Source of the DNA: Caulobacter sp.
GTDB taxonomy: Bacteria > Pseudomonadota > Alphaproteobacteria > Caulobacterales > Caulobacteraceae
DNA: 64,000 nt
Reading direction: 5' to 3'
Assembly (NCBI GenBank): GCA_028291265.1
Contig: JAQGIK010000093.1
Span: 29,303-93,302 of the forward strand
A program made the position numbers and the translations under genes. The notes beneath the pieces were generated by a model. It ran no database searches and was not told the DNA's origin. It saw only the letters and a program-made list of their open reading frames with translations. Position 1 is the first letter of the stretch, and the number at the start of each line of letters is the position of its first letter. Shown here one piece after another: positions 8,055 through 16,743 of the stretch.

Positions 8055-9115
8055 GGAACGGTATCCGTCAGAAGCCTGGGTCCCGTCCTGGCCAGGCGAA
8101 CGGCCATGCCCTCCTCCAGCACCGCGCCGCCCTCGACGACGACCGCCTCTCCGGGCCTGAGGGCGCCGGTCACCTGGGCCTGCTCGCCGTCGTCGGAGAC
8201 GAGGGTGATCTCGCGCTTGGCCGCCTTGCCGCCGACCACCACCATCACGTAGGGCGCATCGCCGTCGTAAAGCAGGGCCGCGTGGGGGATGGATAGCGCG
8301 CCGCTGGTCTGGCCGCGCGGGACGAGCGCCTTGATCGGCTCGCCAGCCAGCAGGCCGCTGGCCGCGGGGACCACGACGAGCACGCCCGCCATGCGGCTCG
8401 CCGGGTCGACCCGCCTGTCGAGGGACTGGATGGTCCCGACGAAGGAACGACCGTCCGGGCTGATCGGCGACAGGGTGACGACCTGGCCGGGATGCAGACC
8501 CGCGAGGTCGGCGGGATTGACGCCCAGCCGGACTCGCAAGGGCCCGGCGCGCGAAATCTTGGCGACCGGCCCGCCGGCCGGCAGCAGATCGCCGACGGCG
8601 GCCGGCAGCGCGTCAACGGTCCCGGCCCGACCCGCTCGCAAGGTCAGGGCCCCGGCCCGGCCACCCAGGCTGCGGCGACCTTCCTCGGCGGTGCCGGCGG
8701 CGGCGCGTGCGGCGGCGACCTCGGTGTCGGAGGCCAGGCCGTCGGCCCGCAGTCGCTCCAGCCGCTGAGCCTCGACCTGGGTCGCGGCGGCCTCGCGGGT
8801 CAGCCGGTCGATCTCAAGGCGGGATGCGGGGCTTGGCCGCAGCGTGGCGATCAGAGTTCCCGGCCCGACGGCCTGGCCGATGGCGACGTGGATACCTGTC
8901 ACCTCCGCTTCAAGCGGGGCGGTCAGGTTCTGGCCGGAAGCGGGGTCGGGCTCGGCCTGGCCGTAGAGTGTCCAGGAGTCCCCGGCCGTGGCCGTGGCAG
9001 CGATCACGGTCGTGACCAGGGCCGTGGGATCCGGTGCGGCGGGCTCGGCGGCGGGACCGCAGGCGGCGGCTGATAGGCAGAGGGCCAGGAGGGGGAAGAA
9101 GCGGACCGACGTCAT
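8051..9115 (-). CDS. RND periplasmic adaptor lipoprotein (system 1)
   Basis: A membrane-fusion protein of the HlyD/AcrA family, 354 residues. A lipobox LSAAAC near residue 19 predicts lipid anchoring. The order is a biotinyl-lipoyl-like region (PLEAEVTGIHVAIGQ), an alpha-helical hairpin (about 100-150), the second lipoyl half (GRAGTVDALPAAVGDLLP), beta-barrel and membrane-proximal domains. It bridges the pump at 4983 and the outer-membrane factor at 9112. The ATG at 9115 overlaps the preceding stop as ATGA and has AGGTGG just upstream, so it is preferred over the in-frame GTG at 9121. Confidence 0.92.
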   Translation of the reverse strand: MTSVRFFPLLALCLSAAACGPAAEPAAPDPTALVTTVIAATATAGDSWTLYGQAEPDPASGQNLTAPLEAEVTGIHVAIGQAVGPGTLIATLRPSPASRLEIDRLTREAAATQVEAQRLERLRADGLASDTEVAAARAAAGTAEEGRRSLGGRAGALTLRAGRAGTVDALPAAVGDLLPAGGPVAKISRAGPLRVRLGVNPADLAGLHPGQVVTLSPISPDGRSFVGTIQSLDRRVDPASRMAGVLVVVPAASGLLAGEPIKALVPRGQTSGALSIPHAALLYDGDAPYVMVVVGGKAAKREITLVSDDGEQAQVTGALRPGEAVVVEGGAVLEEGMAVRLARTGPRLLTDTVP

Positions 9116-10473
9116 AGCCACCTGTCTCTTGGGATGCCGATCGTCAGGTCGAGCCCTGCCCAGGTCTCGGCGATGGTCTGGTCGATGGCCGCCAGGGTCA
9201 GTTCGCGGGTCAGCACCGACTGGCGAAGCTCGTCGGCGACGCTGTCGGCGATGTCGCCGCGCTTCGCCGCCCGCTCGACCGCCGCCAGCTGGCTGCGCAT
9301 CGGGCCGAGCTGGACGACGAGTTCGGCCCTCTGCCGCCCGGCAAGGGCGAGCAGGGCGAGGGCGGCGTCGATGTCGGATCGAAGGTCGGAGAGGCGGGCT
9401 TGGTATTCCAGCCGCAATTGCTCGCGGGTCGCCTCCTGGACGGCGATGGCCCCGCGATTTCGGTTCCAGATTGGCAGGGTGATGTCGATGGCGGGGCCGA
9501 AGGTCTGGACATTGCCGGTGTCCCGCGCGCCGGTCAGGGTCAGGCCGATCTTCGGATACTGCTCGAGGATCGCCAGCCGCACGGCGGCGTCCTGGCTGTC
9601 GTAGCCGACCCGCAGGGCGGCGAGGTCCAGCCGGCCGTCCCGGCCCAGTTCGAACAGCCGTCCGGCGCTCGGCGCCTGGTGGCCGATCTCCGTCCCCGCG
9701 ATCATCCGGGGGAGGGTCGTCTCCGCCAGGCCGGTCAACTTGGCCAGTTCGCCCCGGGCCGTGGCGGCGTCCCGTTCGAGGCCGCGCAGCCGGTCGATGG
9801 CGTCCGCCGCGGCCAGCCGCCGGACGGTGAGGTCGTCGGCCTTCAGGTCGCCCCGGGCCGCCGCCCTTGTGGTGCGCGCCAACAGGTCGTTGGCCCTGCG
9901 GACCGCCTCGCTGCCCAGGACCCGTTGCCGGTCAAGATCGATCAGCCGGATGCTCAGCAGCCGCGCCTGGCTGGCCGTCGCCCATTCGGCCCACGCCAGG
10001 TCCAGCCGGGCCTGGTCGGCGGCGCGCTCGGCCTGGGCGACCCTGGTTCCACGCGTTTGCAAGGCGCCGATGTCGAGGCCGAGGGCGGCCGTGATGGCGG
10101 TGACGGCCGTGCCGTCGTTGAGTGGGAAGTCGGCCCCGATGCTGAAGGTCGGATCGGGCAGCAGCCCGGCTTCGAAGACCTGGGCGCGGGCGACTCCGGC
10201 CTTGGCTCGCGCTGCCCTCAGGTCCGGACTGGTCAGCACGGCCAGGACAGCGACCTGTTCCGGGGTCATGGGAGCGGCCAGATCGATGACCATCGGCGAG
10301 AGCTGGATGGCCTTGAGAACGTCGGCCTGCGAGGCCACGGAAAGATCCGCCGCGTCCGGGGCGGAAGGCGGGGCCCGTGGCAGCGGCGCCGGCTGGTAGG
10401 CCGCACAGCCGGACAGCAGCGCCATGCTCAGCAGGGAGCCCATGAGGCGCTGGCAAGGCGAAGGCAGGATCAT
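9112..10473 (-). CDS. TolC-family outer-membrane efflux lipoprotein (system 1)
   Basis: A 453-residue outer-membrane factor. The lipobox LLSGC lies at about residues 19-23. Two similar halves rich in Ala-, Arg- and Leu-containing helices with short beta-strand segments follow, as expected of TolC/CusC-type channels. It is the first gene of the system 1 operon (outer-membrane factor, adaptor, pump, phosphatase), all joined by 4-base overlaps. The 88-base gap upstream contains a 17-base motif shared with the PepSY-regulator-kinase operon, so both are probably controlled by the response regulator at 11892. Confidence 0.92.
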   Translation of the reverse strand: MILPSPCQRLMGSLLSMALLSGCAAYQPAPLPRAPPSAPDAADLSVASQADVLKAIQLSPMVIDLAAPMTPEQVAVLAVLTSPDLRAARAKAGVARAQVFEAGLLPDPTFSIGADFPLNDGTAVTAITAALGLDIGALQTRGTRVAQAERAADQARLDLAWAEWATASQARLLSIRLIDLDRQRVLGSEAVRRANDLLARTTRAAARGDLKADDLTVRRLAAADAIDRLRGLERDAATARGELAKLTGLAETTLPRMIAGTEIGHQAPSAGRLFELGRDGRLDLAALRVGYDSQDAAVRLAILEQYPKIGLTLTGARDTGNVQTFGPAIDITLPIWNRNRGAIAVQEATREQLRLEYQARLSDLRSDIDAALALLALAGRQRAELVVQLGPMRSQLAAVERAAKRGDIADSVADELRQSVLTRELTLAAIDQTIAETWAGLDLTIGIPRDRWL

Positions 10474-10517
10474 GCGTCGGGGTTAAACGACCGCGCCCGC
10501 GCGGCCGTTGACTGGGA

Positions 10518-10534
10518 CATTACAAATTCCCAAT
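10518..10534 (-). promoter_or_regulatory. Putative OmpR-type operator upstream of efflux system 1
   Basis: CATTACAAATTCCCAAT matches 13 of 17 positions of the element at 13016-13032, in the same orientation relative to the downstream minus-strand gene. It lies 45-61 bases before the outer-membrane factor start. The likely ligand is the response regulator encoded at 11892-12569. Confidence 0.5.
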
Positions 10535-10561
10535 GTGCGACGCGGTCCGCCCCGCCCTGGT

Positions 10562-11905
10562 TCAGCCGGCGGGAAGCAGGATCTCGACCTTAAGCCCCGG
10601 GGCCGCGTCGTACAGCAACACTTCCCCGCCATGCAGGCGGGCGATGGCCCTGACCAGTGACAGGCCAAGGCCATTTCCTGCCGAGGTGCGGCTTTGCTCC
10701 AGACGGAAAAAGCGGTCGAAGACCCGCTCACGATCAACGGCCGGTATGCCGGGTCCATCGTCGATGACAGTGATCGCCACAGCGTCCGGCCTGGCTTGCA
10801 GGTTGACGGCGATCCGCGCGCCCGCCCCGGCATGGGCCAGGGCGTTGGCCAGCAGGTTGGCAATCATCTGGGTAAGCAACTCCGGATCGCCATCCAGCGA
10901 AATCGCGCCGGGCTCAGCCAGCGTCAGGCTTTGACCATTGTCCTCCGCGGACGGCGCGTAGGCGTCGACCACCGTGGTGACCAGGCCCTTGAGATTGATC
11001 GGCCGAAAGCCGGCCCGACGGGCTCCACCCTCGATCTGGGCGATCCGCAGGAGCGCCGAGAAGGTCTCCAGCAGACCATCACTGTCTTCGATGGCCATTC
11101 TGACGAGGCCCAGACGCTCGGCCTCGCCTTCGACCGTCTGCGCCAACTCCAGCCTCTGTCGAAGACGGGTGAGGGGCGTGCGCAGGTCATGGGCCACATC
11201 GTTGGATACCTGCCGCAGACTGTCCATCAGCGTCGCGATCCGGTCGAGCATCAGGTTGAGGGTCGCCGACAGCCGGTCCAGATCGTCGCCTTGAGCACGG
11301 TGGCCGATCCGCTGGCCGAGGTCGCCCTCGATGATCGCCCCGGCCGTTCGGGCGATGGCCTCGATCCGGCCGGCAAGGTCGCGGCTGAGCAAATAGCCGC
11401 CGATCGCGCCCAGCAGCAGGGTGATCAGCAGGATTGAACCGAAGGCCTGCAGAATGGCGCCGTCGACCTCCTCAACCCTTTCCAGTTCATCGCCCACCAG
11501 CAGCCGATAGCCGTCGGCCAGGGGTACGATATGGGTGCGAATTGGCTCGACCTCGCCGCCGCGCATGCGCAGCGGCACGGTCGCCCAGCCCGCCTTCCGG
11601 CCCGGGGCCGACAGCCGTCCCGCCACCAGCGCGCCCGCCGGGTTCTCGACCCCGTATTCCAGCTGGCCCGGCCCACCGGTGCGTTCGCCGATCTCCTCCA
11701 GCACCGCGTGCAGTCCGGAGAGGCGGGCCTCCGACTGAAGGGCGCTGACCTCGCTGCGGATCCGGGCTTCCAGCTGTTCCTCGACAGCGCCATGGGCGAT
11801 CAGGAAGACGACGGCGCCGAGCACCACGACCGACACCGCGAACAGCGCCATGTAGGACGCGGCCAGCCTGAACCCGATGGAGCGGAAGCTGCTAGGAAGG
11901 TTCAC
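10562..11905 (-). CDS. OmpR-associated sensor histidine kinase (system 1)
   Basis: A 447-residue membrane kinase. Transmembrane helices lie at about 14-37 and 155-174 with a periplasmic sensor region between them. A HAMP domain (about 175-230) leads to HisKA with His239 in NDVAHDLRTPLTRLRQ, then the HATPase domain with an N box in MIANLLANALAHA, DDGPGIP and GNGLGLSLV. It starts at GTG 11905, which overlaps the end of the regulator gene by 14 bases. Kinase, regulator and PepSY gene form one operon next to the efflux genes, so the signal is probably something the pump exports. Confidence 0.93.
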   Translation of the reverse strand: MNLPSSFRSIGFRLAASYMALFAVSVVVLGAVVFLIAHGAVEEQLEARIRSEVSALQSEARLSGLHAVLEEIGERTGGPGQLEYGVENPAGALVAGRLSAPGRKAGWATVPLRMRGGEVEPIRTHIVPLADGYRLLVGDELERVEEVDGAILQAFGSILLITLLLGAIGGYLLSRDLAGRIEAIARTAGAIIEGDLGQRIGHRAQGDDLDRLSATLNLMLDRIATLMDSLRQVSNDVAHDLRTPLTRLRQRLELAQTVEGEAERLGLVRMAIEDSDGLLETFSALLRIAQIEGGARRAGFRPINLKGLVTTVVDAYAPSAEDNGQSLTLAEPGAISLDGDPELLTQMIANLLANALAHAGAGARIAVNLQARPDAVAITVIDDGPGIPAVDRERVFDRFFRLEQSRTSAGNGLGLSLVRAIARLHGGEVLLYDAAPGLKVEILLPAG

Positions 11906-12569
11906 GAATGCAGTACCCCGCCCCGCGCACCGTATGGATCAGTTCATTGGGCTGCCCCCGGTCCACCTTGCCGCGCAGGCGGCTGATATGGGTCTCGACG
12001 ATGTTGGTCTTGGGATCGAAGTGGAAATCCCAGACATTCTCCAGCAGCATGGTCCGGGTCACAACCCGGTCTGCGTGGCGCATCAGGTATTCGAGGAGTT
12101 GGAACTCGCGCGGCTGCAATTCCAGGCGCTGGCCGGCGCGGGTGACCGTGCGCTTGAGCAGGTTCATTTCGAGGTCGGCGACCCGCAGCACGGTCTGGGT
12201 GACCTGGGTCGGTGGGCGGCGGGCCAGGGCGCTGACGCGGGCCAGCAGTTCGGCCATGGCGAACGGTTTGACCAGATAATCATCGCCGCCGGCCTCAAGC
12301 CCCTCGACCCGATCATCGATGCCGCCGAGCGCGGTCAGCAACAGGACCGGCGTCAGCACGCCGGACGCCCGGATTGTCCGCAGGATCGCAAGGCCGTCCA
12401 ACTGCGGCAGCATCCGATCAAGGACGATGACGTCATAGGTCTCGCCGGCCGCCAGCATCAGGCCGTCGCGCCCAAGGGCGGCGTGATCGACGGCGTGGCC
12501 GGCCTCACGCAACGCGCGGGACACATAGGCGGCGCCCTCCCGGTCGTCTTCCACCAGCAACAGCTTCAT
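11892..12569 (-). CDS. OmpR/PhoB-family response regulator (system 1)
   Basis: A 225-residue regulator. The N-terminal receiver has VEDD (residues 6-9), phospho-acceptor Asp51 in VLDRMLPQLDG and LVKPF. The C-terminal winged helix contains PREFQLLEYLMRHADRVV and the recognition part VETHISRLRGKVD, ending in HTVRGAGYCI. The ATG at 12569 begins the true receiver fold; codons upstream of it in the same frame are non-coding. Candidate binding sites are the related 17-base elements at 10518 and 13016, which would mean activation of the efflux operon plus autoregulation. Confidence 0.93.
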   Translation of the reverse strand: MKLLLVEDDREGAAYVSRALREAGHAVDHAALGRDGLMLAAGETYDVIVLDRMLPQLDGLAILRTIRASGVLTPVLLLTALGGIDDRVEGLEAGGDDYLVKPFAMAELLARVSALARRPPTQVTQTVLRVADLEMNLLKRTVTRAGQRLELQPREFQLLEYLMRHADRVVTRTMLLENVWDFHFDPKTNIVETHISRLRGKVDRGQPNELIHTVRGAGYCIREPS

Positions 12570-12618
12570 GGCGTCCTGTCTACAGCGGCTTGCGACCGGG
12601 GGGCGAGCCCCGAGGGGA

Positions 12619-12942
12619 TCAGTCGGCGTCGTCGCCTTCGACGGCATTTTCGAGCACCGCGCCGTCGGCGGCATCGACACCCACTTCGTATTTCGCCTCG
12701 CCGGCCTTGATGACGAAGGAATAGCGCAGGCCGCTGCCGCCCTCTTCCTTCTCCAGTTCCTTTTCGACGACGGTCCCCGGCCGGGCTTTCAGAGCGATGC
12801 TCTGGGCCTTTTCGACGGGGATTTTCGCCGAAACGGCGAGTTCCTCACCGTCGTAGCTGGCCTTCGGAGCGGGCGTGGCGGCGGCGGCGGCGCTCCAGCC
12901 CGCGAGGATGGCGACCGCGGTGATAATGGGAAGTCTGAACAT
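12619..12942 (-). CDS. Small periplasmic PepSY-like domain protein
   Basis: A 107-residue secreted protein. It has an N-terminal signal peptide (about residues 1-23, ending SAAAAA) and one PepSY-like domain, recognised by IPVEKAQSIALKARPGTVVE, then the SFVIKAGEAKYEVGVDAADG strand pattern and an acidic tail. Such genes are often found beside OmpR-kinase pairs and are thought to tune the sensor or bind small ligands in the periplasm. The ATG at 12942 is preceded by GGAGA at normal spacing. It is the first gene of the PepSY-regulator-kinase operon, with 49 bases before the regulator. Confidence 0.82.
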   Translation of the reverse strand: MFRLPIITAVAILAGWSAAAAATPAPKASYDGEELAVSAKIPVEKAQSIALKARPGTVVEKELEKEEGGSGLRYSFVIKAGEAKYEVGVDAADGAVLENAVEGDDAD

Positions 12943-13015
12943 GGTATTCTCCGGACGATGGAAGCCCCAACATCGGCACATTCTCCCAGGTCAGCTTTCC
13001 GCGGCCCGACCTGAC

Positions 13016-13032
13016 CATTACCATTCGCCAAT
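13016..13032 (-). promoter_or_regulatory. Putative OmpR-type operator upstream of the PepSY operon
   Basis: CATTACCATTCGCCAAT lies 74-90 bases upstream of the PepSY gene and matches 13 of 17 positions with 10518-10534. The consensus is CATTACnAnTnnCCAAT. Confidence 0.5.
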
Positions 13033-13084
13033 CTCAGCGGGCCGCGTCGCGCTACCAAGCAACTCGCCTGCTGGACCGACCCGC

Positions 13085-13768
13085 TCACGGCTCTTCGGAA
13101 AGCCGATAGCCGGCGCCTCGGACGGTGTGCAGCAGGGGCTTGTCGAAGCCGGCTTCCAGGGATTTTCGCAGACGGCTCACATGGGTGTCGACGATGCTGG
13201 TGTGGGGGTCGAAGCGGTAGTCCCAGACCCGTTCCAGCAGCATCACCCGGGTGACGACCCGGTTCTGGTTGCGGAGCATGTATTCGAGCAGCTTGAACTC
13301 GCGGGGGAGAAGATCGATCGGCTTGCCGCCGCGCACGACCTTGCGGGACAGCAGATCCATGACCAAGTCGCCGCAACGAAGCTCGACCTCCACGGCCTTC
13401 TCGGTCCGCCGGTGGATCAGGTTCTCGATCCGGGCGTGAAGTTCCGAAAAGCCGAATGGTTTGGTGAGATAGTCGTCGCCGCCGGACCTCAGGCCTTTGA
13501 CGCGCTCGTCCAGATGTCCCAAGGCCGACAGGATGAGGATGGGGGTGGGAATGGCTGCCGCCCGCAGCGCCTTTATAACGGAAAGGCCATCCAGCCCCGG
13601 AATCATCCTGTCCATGACGATGACGTCGAATTCGGACGAGGTCGCCAGATAGAGGGCATCGCGCCCATCGTTCGTGCATTCGACCGTGAACCCCTCATCA
13701 CGCAGGCCCTTGCCGATGTAGTCTGCGGTGGAGGCGTCGTCTTCGACGACGAGAACGCGCCTGGACAT
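13085..13768 (-). CDS. OmpR/PhoB-family response regulator (system 2)
   Basis: A 227-residue regulator with receiver (VEDD 8-11, Asp53 in VMDRMIPGLDG, LTKPF) and winged-helix output (PREFKLLEYMLRNQNRVV, then VDTHVSRLRKSLE and HTVRGAGYRL). It is similar to but distinct from the regulator at 11892. The ATG at 13768 has AGGAG 7 bases upstream, better than the GTG at 13771. The likely partner kinase is at 15141-16580, from which it is separated by two unrelated genes. TTACA-N4-TGTAA elements near the kinase, the DUF6491 gene and the second efflux operon are its candidate targets. Confidence 0.92.
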   Translation of the reverse strand: MSRRVLVVEDDASTADYIGKGLRDEGFTVECTNDGRDALYLATSSEFDVIVMDRMIPGLDGLSVIKALRAAAIPTPILILSALGHLDERVKGLRSGGDDYLTKPFGFSELHARIENLIHRRTEKAVEVELRCGDLVMDLLSRKVVRGGKPIDLLPREFKLLEYMLRNQNRVVTRVMLLERVWDYRFDPHTSIVDTHVSRLRKSLEAGFDKPLLHTVRGAGYRLSEEP

Positions 13769-13870
13769 CACCTTGCTCCTGGGCGGCTTGGGCCGGCCAA
13801 ATGAGGTTCCTCACCCTGCCTAGCTACGGCGCCGGTGTGACCGATTGGCAAGAGGGCAAGGCAGAACACG

Positions 13871-14257
13871 CTACCGAGCCTGATCGAAAGTCGCCCGGTC
13901 TGTCTCCCGAAAACTCTTGAACCAACAGCGATCCCCGTCAACGTAGATCGAACTCCAGGTATCGAGCGAGCCCGCGACCTCGGTCACGAAGCCGATGTTG
14001 ATCGCCGTCGGCAGTTCGGGACAGGGGCCGGCGAAGTCGGCCCTGTAGTAGCGCTCCGACGCCGTCCGGATCAGCAGCCCGCCCGTGTGGTCGACGCGCC
14101 AGTCCAGGATCGAGCCGAAGTCGGCGAAGGGGACCCGGGTGCGGGCGACCCCGGAGCCTTCCAGTGGATAGGGGTGCGGGTCCTCGGCCCTGGCGGCAGT
14201 CGCGCACGCCAGGCCGATGACGAGGGAGGCGATCGCCGCCCGGAGCATGGGGTTCAT
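13871..14257 (-). CDS. DUF6491-like secreted protein
   Basis: A 128-residue protein with a cleavable signal peptide (about 1-24, ending ATAARA). The rest resembles the DUF6491 family: an ILDWRVDHTGGLLIRT strand pair, the YYRADFAGPCPEL block and the C-terminal VDGDRCWFKSF block with two conserved cysteines. The function of the family is not known; the cysteines may pair in the periplasm. The ATG at 14257 has GGGAGA at good spacing. It lies beside the system 2 regulator and has a TTACA-N4-TGTAG dyad 81-94 bases upstream, suggesting control by that regulator. Confidence 0.75.
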   Translation of the reverse strand: MNPMLRAAIASLVIGLACATAARAEDPHPYPLEGSGVARTRVPFADFGSILDWRVDHTGGLLIRTASERYYRADFAGPCPELPTAINIGFVTEVAGSLDTWSSIYVDGDRCWFKSFRETDRATFDQAR

Positions 14258-14337
14258 TCGATGGGTCTCCCAAATATTGGGGTGAGGTTCGATCGATGAA
14301 ATGATCGCGACGCCTGACGGCCGCCCGCGCCTGTTCC

Positions 14338-14351
14338 TTACAGTTCTGTAG
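14338..14351. promoter_or_regulatory. TTACA-N4-TGTAG dyad, with tandem half-sites
   Basis: The core lies in CCTTACAGTTCTGTAGG. Two more right half-sites follow on the plus strand (TGTAA at 14372, TGTGA at 14394), spaced 25 and 22 bases. The site lies between the divergent DUF6491 and HisKA_2-type kinase genes. It belongs to a family of four similar dyads in the window. Confidence 0.55.
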
Positions 14352-14483
14352 GCGGGGCTTTCTCGCAAACCTGTAAGGCGGCGGCTCAAATTCTGTGAGG
14401 AGGCCGCGAAAGGGTGCGTGATCGGAAGCTGGACAGCTTGGACATCGGCGCTCCCTGGCCGGTTCATGACGCGGAGCCAAATC

Positions 14484-15122
14484 ATGCACTCCCCTCCCCC
14501 CGAGTATGACGCGCGTCTCGCCTCGCGGGAGGCAAACCACCGCCTCCTCAATACGCTGACCGCCCTGCAGGGCCTGTTGCGGGCGGACCTGGGATCGTTT
14601 CCCGACCCCGCGGTCCGCGAGGCCGTCACTGTTTTCGGCAGCCGTATCCAGGCCTTCGCCAGCGTCCACCGCACCCTCGACGACGACGACGGGGAGCCGC
14701 TCGTGGACATGGCGGACCATCTCACGAGGCTCTGCGCCGACCTGTGCGCCGCGCACCTGGAACCCCGGGGAGTCTACTGCGAGCTCCGATGCGAACCCGG
14801 CCGGCTACCGCGCGAAGCCTGCCAGAAACTCAGCCTCATCATCGTCGAGCTGGTCACCAACGCCGCGAAGCATGCCTTCGCAGACCGGGGTTGGGGTCGG
14901 GTCAGTGTCTCCTTCCAACGGGGCGACCAAGCCTGGATATGCCAGGTGGCCGACAATGGGGCCGGCCTGCATGGCGAGCACAAGGGCGCGGGCGGGGGGC
15001 TGATCCAGTCGCTGGCCCAAACCCTTGGCGCCGAACTGCAAATCCAATCCGACTGGAGCGGGCACATAGTCACGCTCAGCCTGCCACGGCAGGCGACGCC
15101 CTGCGATAGGACTTGGCGCTAA
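14484..15122 (+). CDS. Cytoplasmic HisKA_2/HWE-like histidine kinase core
   Basis: A 212-residue protein with no sensor or membrane segment. The phospho-acceptor motif REANHRLLNTLTALQGLL (His19) is typical of HisKA_2/HWE kinases. The ATPase part has an N box in IIVELVTNAAKHAF (Asn126), DNGAGL and GGGLIQSLAQTLGAEL. The ATG at 14484 has GGAG 8 bases upstream; an in-frame ATG at 14466 is possible. It sits alone on the plus strand between the system 2 regulator and its membrane kinase. Kinases of this type in alphaproteobacteria often act in general stress or light signalling, but no partner receiver is adjacent. Confidence 0.85.
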   Translation: MHSPPPEYDARLASREANHRLLNTLTALQGLLRADLGSFPDPAVREAVTVFGSRIQAFASVHRTLDDDDGEPLVDMADHLTRLCADLCAAHLEPRGVYCELRCEPGRLPREACQKLSLIIVELVTNAAKHAFADRGWGRVSVSFQRGDQAWICQVADNGAGLHGEHKGAGGGLIQSLAQTLGAELQIQSDWSGHIVTLSLPRQATPCDRTWR

Positions 15123-15140
15123 CGCCTTACGCCGGTGCGC

Positions 15141-16580
15141 TCAACCCTTCCTGATCGTCAGGGAGGCCCGCAAGCCTGGGCCGTTGTCCTCCAACCGCAA
15201 GTCCCCGCCATGGAGCTTCGCCGCGGCCGCGGCGATGGAGAGCCCCAGGCCTGAGCCCGGGCTGCCTCGCGCCGGGTCAAGCCTGACGAAACGATCCTTC
15301 ACCCGGCCGCGGTGGGCCTCCGGAATCCCTGGTCCATCGTCCGCCACCACGATCGTCGCCTGGTCGCCGTCGTCCCGCATCGTCAGGGTAACGCGGGTCC
15401 CGTCTCCCGCATACCTGGCGGCGTTGAACAGCAGATTTCCCACCGCCTGCCGCAGCAATTGCTCATGTCCGTTGATCGTCACGGGTTCCCTCGCGCCGAG
15501 TTCGAGCGTCTGGCCGGCATCTTCCAGGACGGGGGCGAACAGGGCGGCGATATCGGCGGCCAGTTCATCCAGGCGGAACGGCTGCATCAGCTCCCGTGAC
15601 AATCCCGACTCCGCCCGGGCGATGTCGATCAACGCCGAAAAGACCGACTGCACGCGCTCGAGTTCCAGGGCGGCCACCTCCAGCGCGGATCGGCAGTCCT
15701 CTTCGCTGGAACGGGGGTCGAGCGCATGTTCCAGCGACACCTGCATCCGCGTCAGCGGTGTTCGCAGGTCGTGCGCCAGGCTGTCGGTGACCGTGCGCAG
15801 CCCGGTCATCAACGCCTCGATGTGGTCGAGCATCCGGTTCAGCGATATGCCGATCCGGTCGAACGAATCGCCGCGGTCCGACACCTCCGCCCGGGCGCCC
15901 AGTTCGCCCTGCGCGATCCGCTCGGCCACCGTGGCGACCGCCTGCGCTCGCCGGATCAGCAGCGCATTGAGCAGCAACCCGGTTCCCAGGCTGGCGGTGA
16001 CGACGATCGCCAGCGCGATGATCAGTCCGTCCGAGGTCCTCGCCTCAAAATCGCGCTGCCCGGCGCCGTCTCGCCCGATGATGAGGGTCGTACCGTCCGG
16101 AAACCGGGCGGCCGTCGCGTTGAGCTTGATCGGTCCCCTGAGCGTCTCAGCCGCCACCGTCGCCCATCCGTCGACAGGAACCGGGGCCGGCAGGGTGAGC
16201 AGTTCGCCGGCCAGCCGACGCCCCTGGGCGTCGAACAGGCCGTAGTAGGCCTCGGGGGCAGCAAGCCGGGCGCGACGCTCCATGCGCTTCATGAGGCCGG
16301 GACCGCCCTCCAGACCGTAGGCCTCAATCAGAATCTGGCGCTCGGCGACGGCGGCGTTCCGTTCCCGGTCAAGGAAGACGCGCTCCGCGGAGAGGTTGAT
16401 CAGATAGAAGGCGATCGCCACGGCCCCGGCGACGATCGTAATGGCGAACAGGCTGAAGAGCAGGGGACGCAGGCGAAGCGCGCGGCCAATCTGTTTCCGG
16501 TCCGTCGTGAATGCCTCATCGCCCCCCTTGGGGGTATCAGGGCGCTCAACACCCTCGCGCTCGACAGTCCGGCTGGACAT
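15141..16580 (-). CDS. Sensor histidine kinase (system 2)
   Basis: A 479-residue membrane kinase. A charged cytoplasmic N-terminus of about 37 residues precedes transmembrane helices at about 40-63 and 185-208 and a periplasmic sensor region between them. HAMP (about 209-262), HisKA with His270 in DSLAHDLRTPLTRMQ, and HATPase (NLLFNAARYAGDG, DDGPGIP, GSGLGLSI) follow. The ATG at 16580 is preceded by GGAGGAG. A near-perfect TTACA-N4-TGTAA palindrome lies 67-80 bases upstream. The kinase is a homologue in layout of the system 1 kinase and probably serves the regulator at 13085. Confidence 0.92.
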   Translation of the reverse strand: MSSRTVEREGVERPDTPKGGDEAFTTDRKQIGRALRLRPLLFSLFAITIVAGAVAIAFYLINLSAERVFLDRERNAAVAERQILIEAYGLEGGPGLMKRMERRARLAAPEAYYGLFDAQGRRLAGELLTLPAPVPVDGWATVAAETLRGPIKLNATAARFPDGTTLIIGRDGAGQRDFEARTSDGLIIALAIVVTASLGTGLLLNALLIRRAQAVATVAERIAQGELGARAEVSDRGDSFDRIGISLNRMLDHIEALMTGLRTVTDSLAHDLRTPLTRMQVSLEHALDPRSSEEDCRSALEVAALELERVQSVFSALIDIARAESGLSRELMQPFRLDELAADIAALFAPVLEDAGQTLELGAREPVTINGHEQLLRQAVGNLLFNAARYAGDGTRVTLTMRDDGDQATIVVADDGPGIPEAHRGRVKDRFVRLDPARGSPGSGLGLSIAAAAAKLHGGDLRLEDNGPGLRASLTIRKG

Positions 16581-16646
16581 CGATGCTCCTCCGCTTCCGA
16601 CATGCGCGGTATCCGGCGCCGCTTGGAAAAAGCCGTCGCGTCGAGC

Positions 16647-16660
16647 TTACACCCTTGTAA
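16647..16660. promoter_or_regulatory. TTACA-N4-TGTAA palindrome upstream of system 2 kinase
   Basis: The core TTACACCCTTGTAA sits in GCTTACACCCTTGTAAGGC, the best symmetric member of the four related dyads. It lies between the divergent kinase gene and a small membrane protein gene. Confidence 0.6.
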
Positions 16661-16743
16661 GGCGCAGGCGAGATGCAGGGCGCCGCGCACTGGCAAGCTC
16701 TTCTCCACGGCTGTGTAGCCCGGCCGTGCGTAAGGACAGGACC

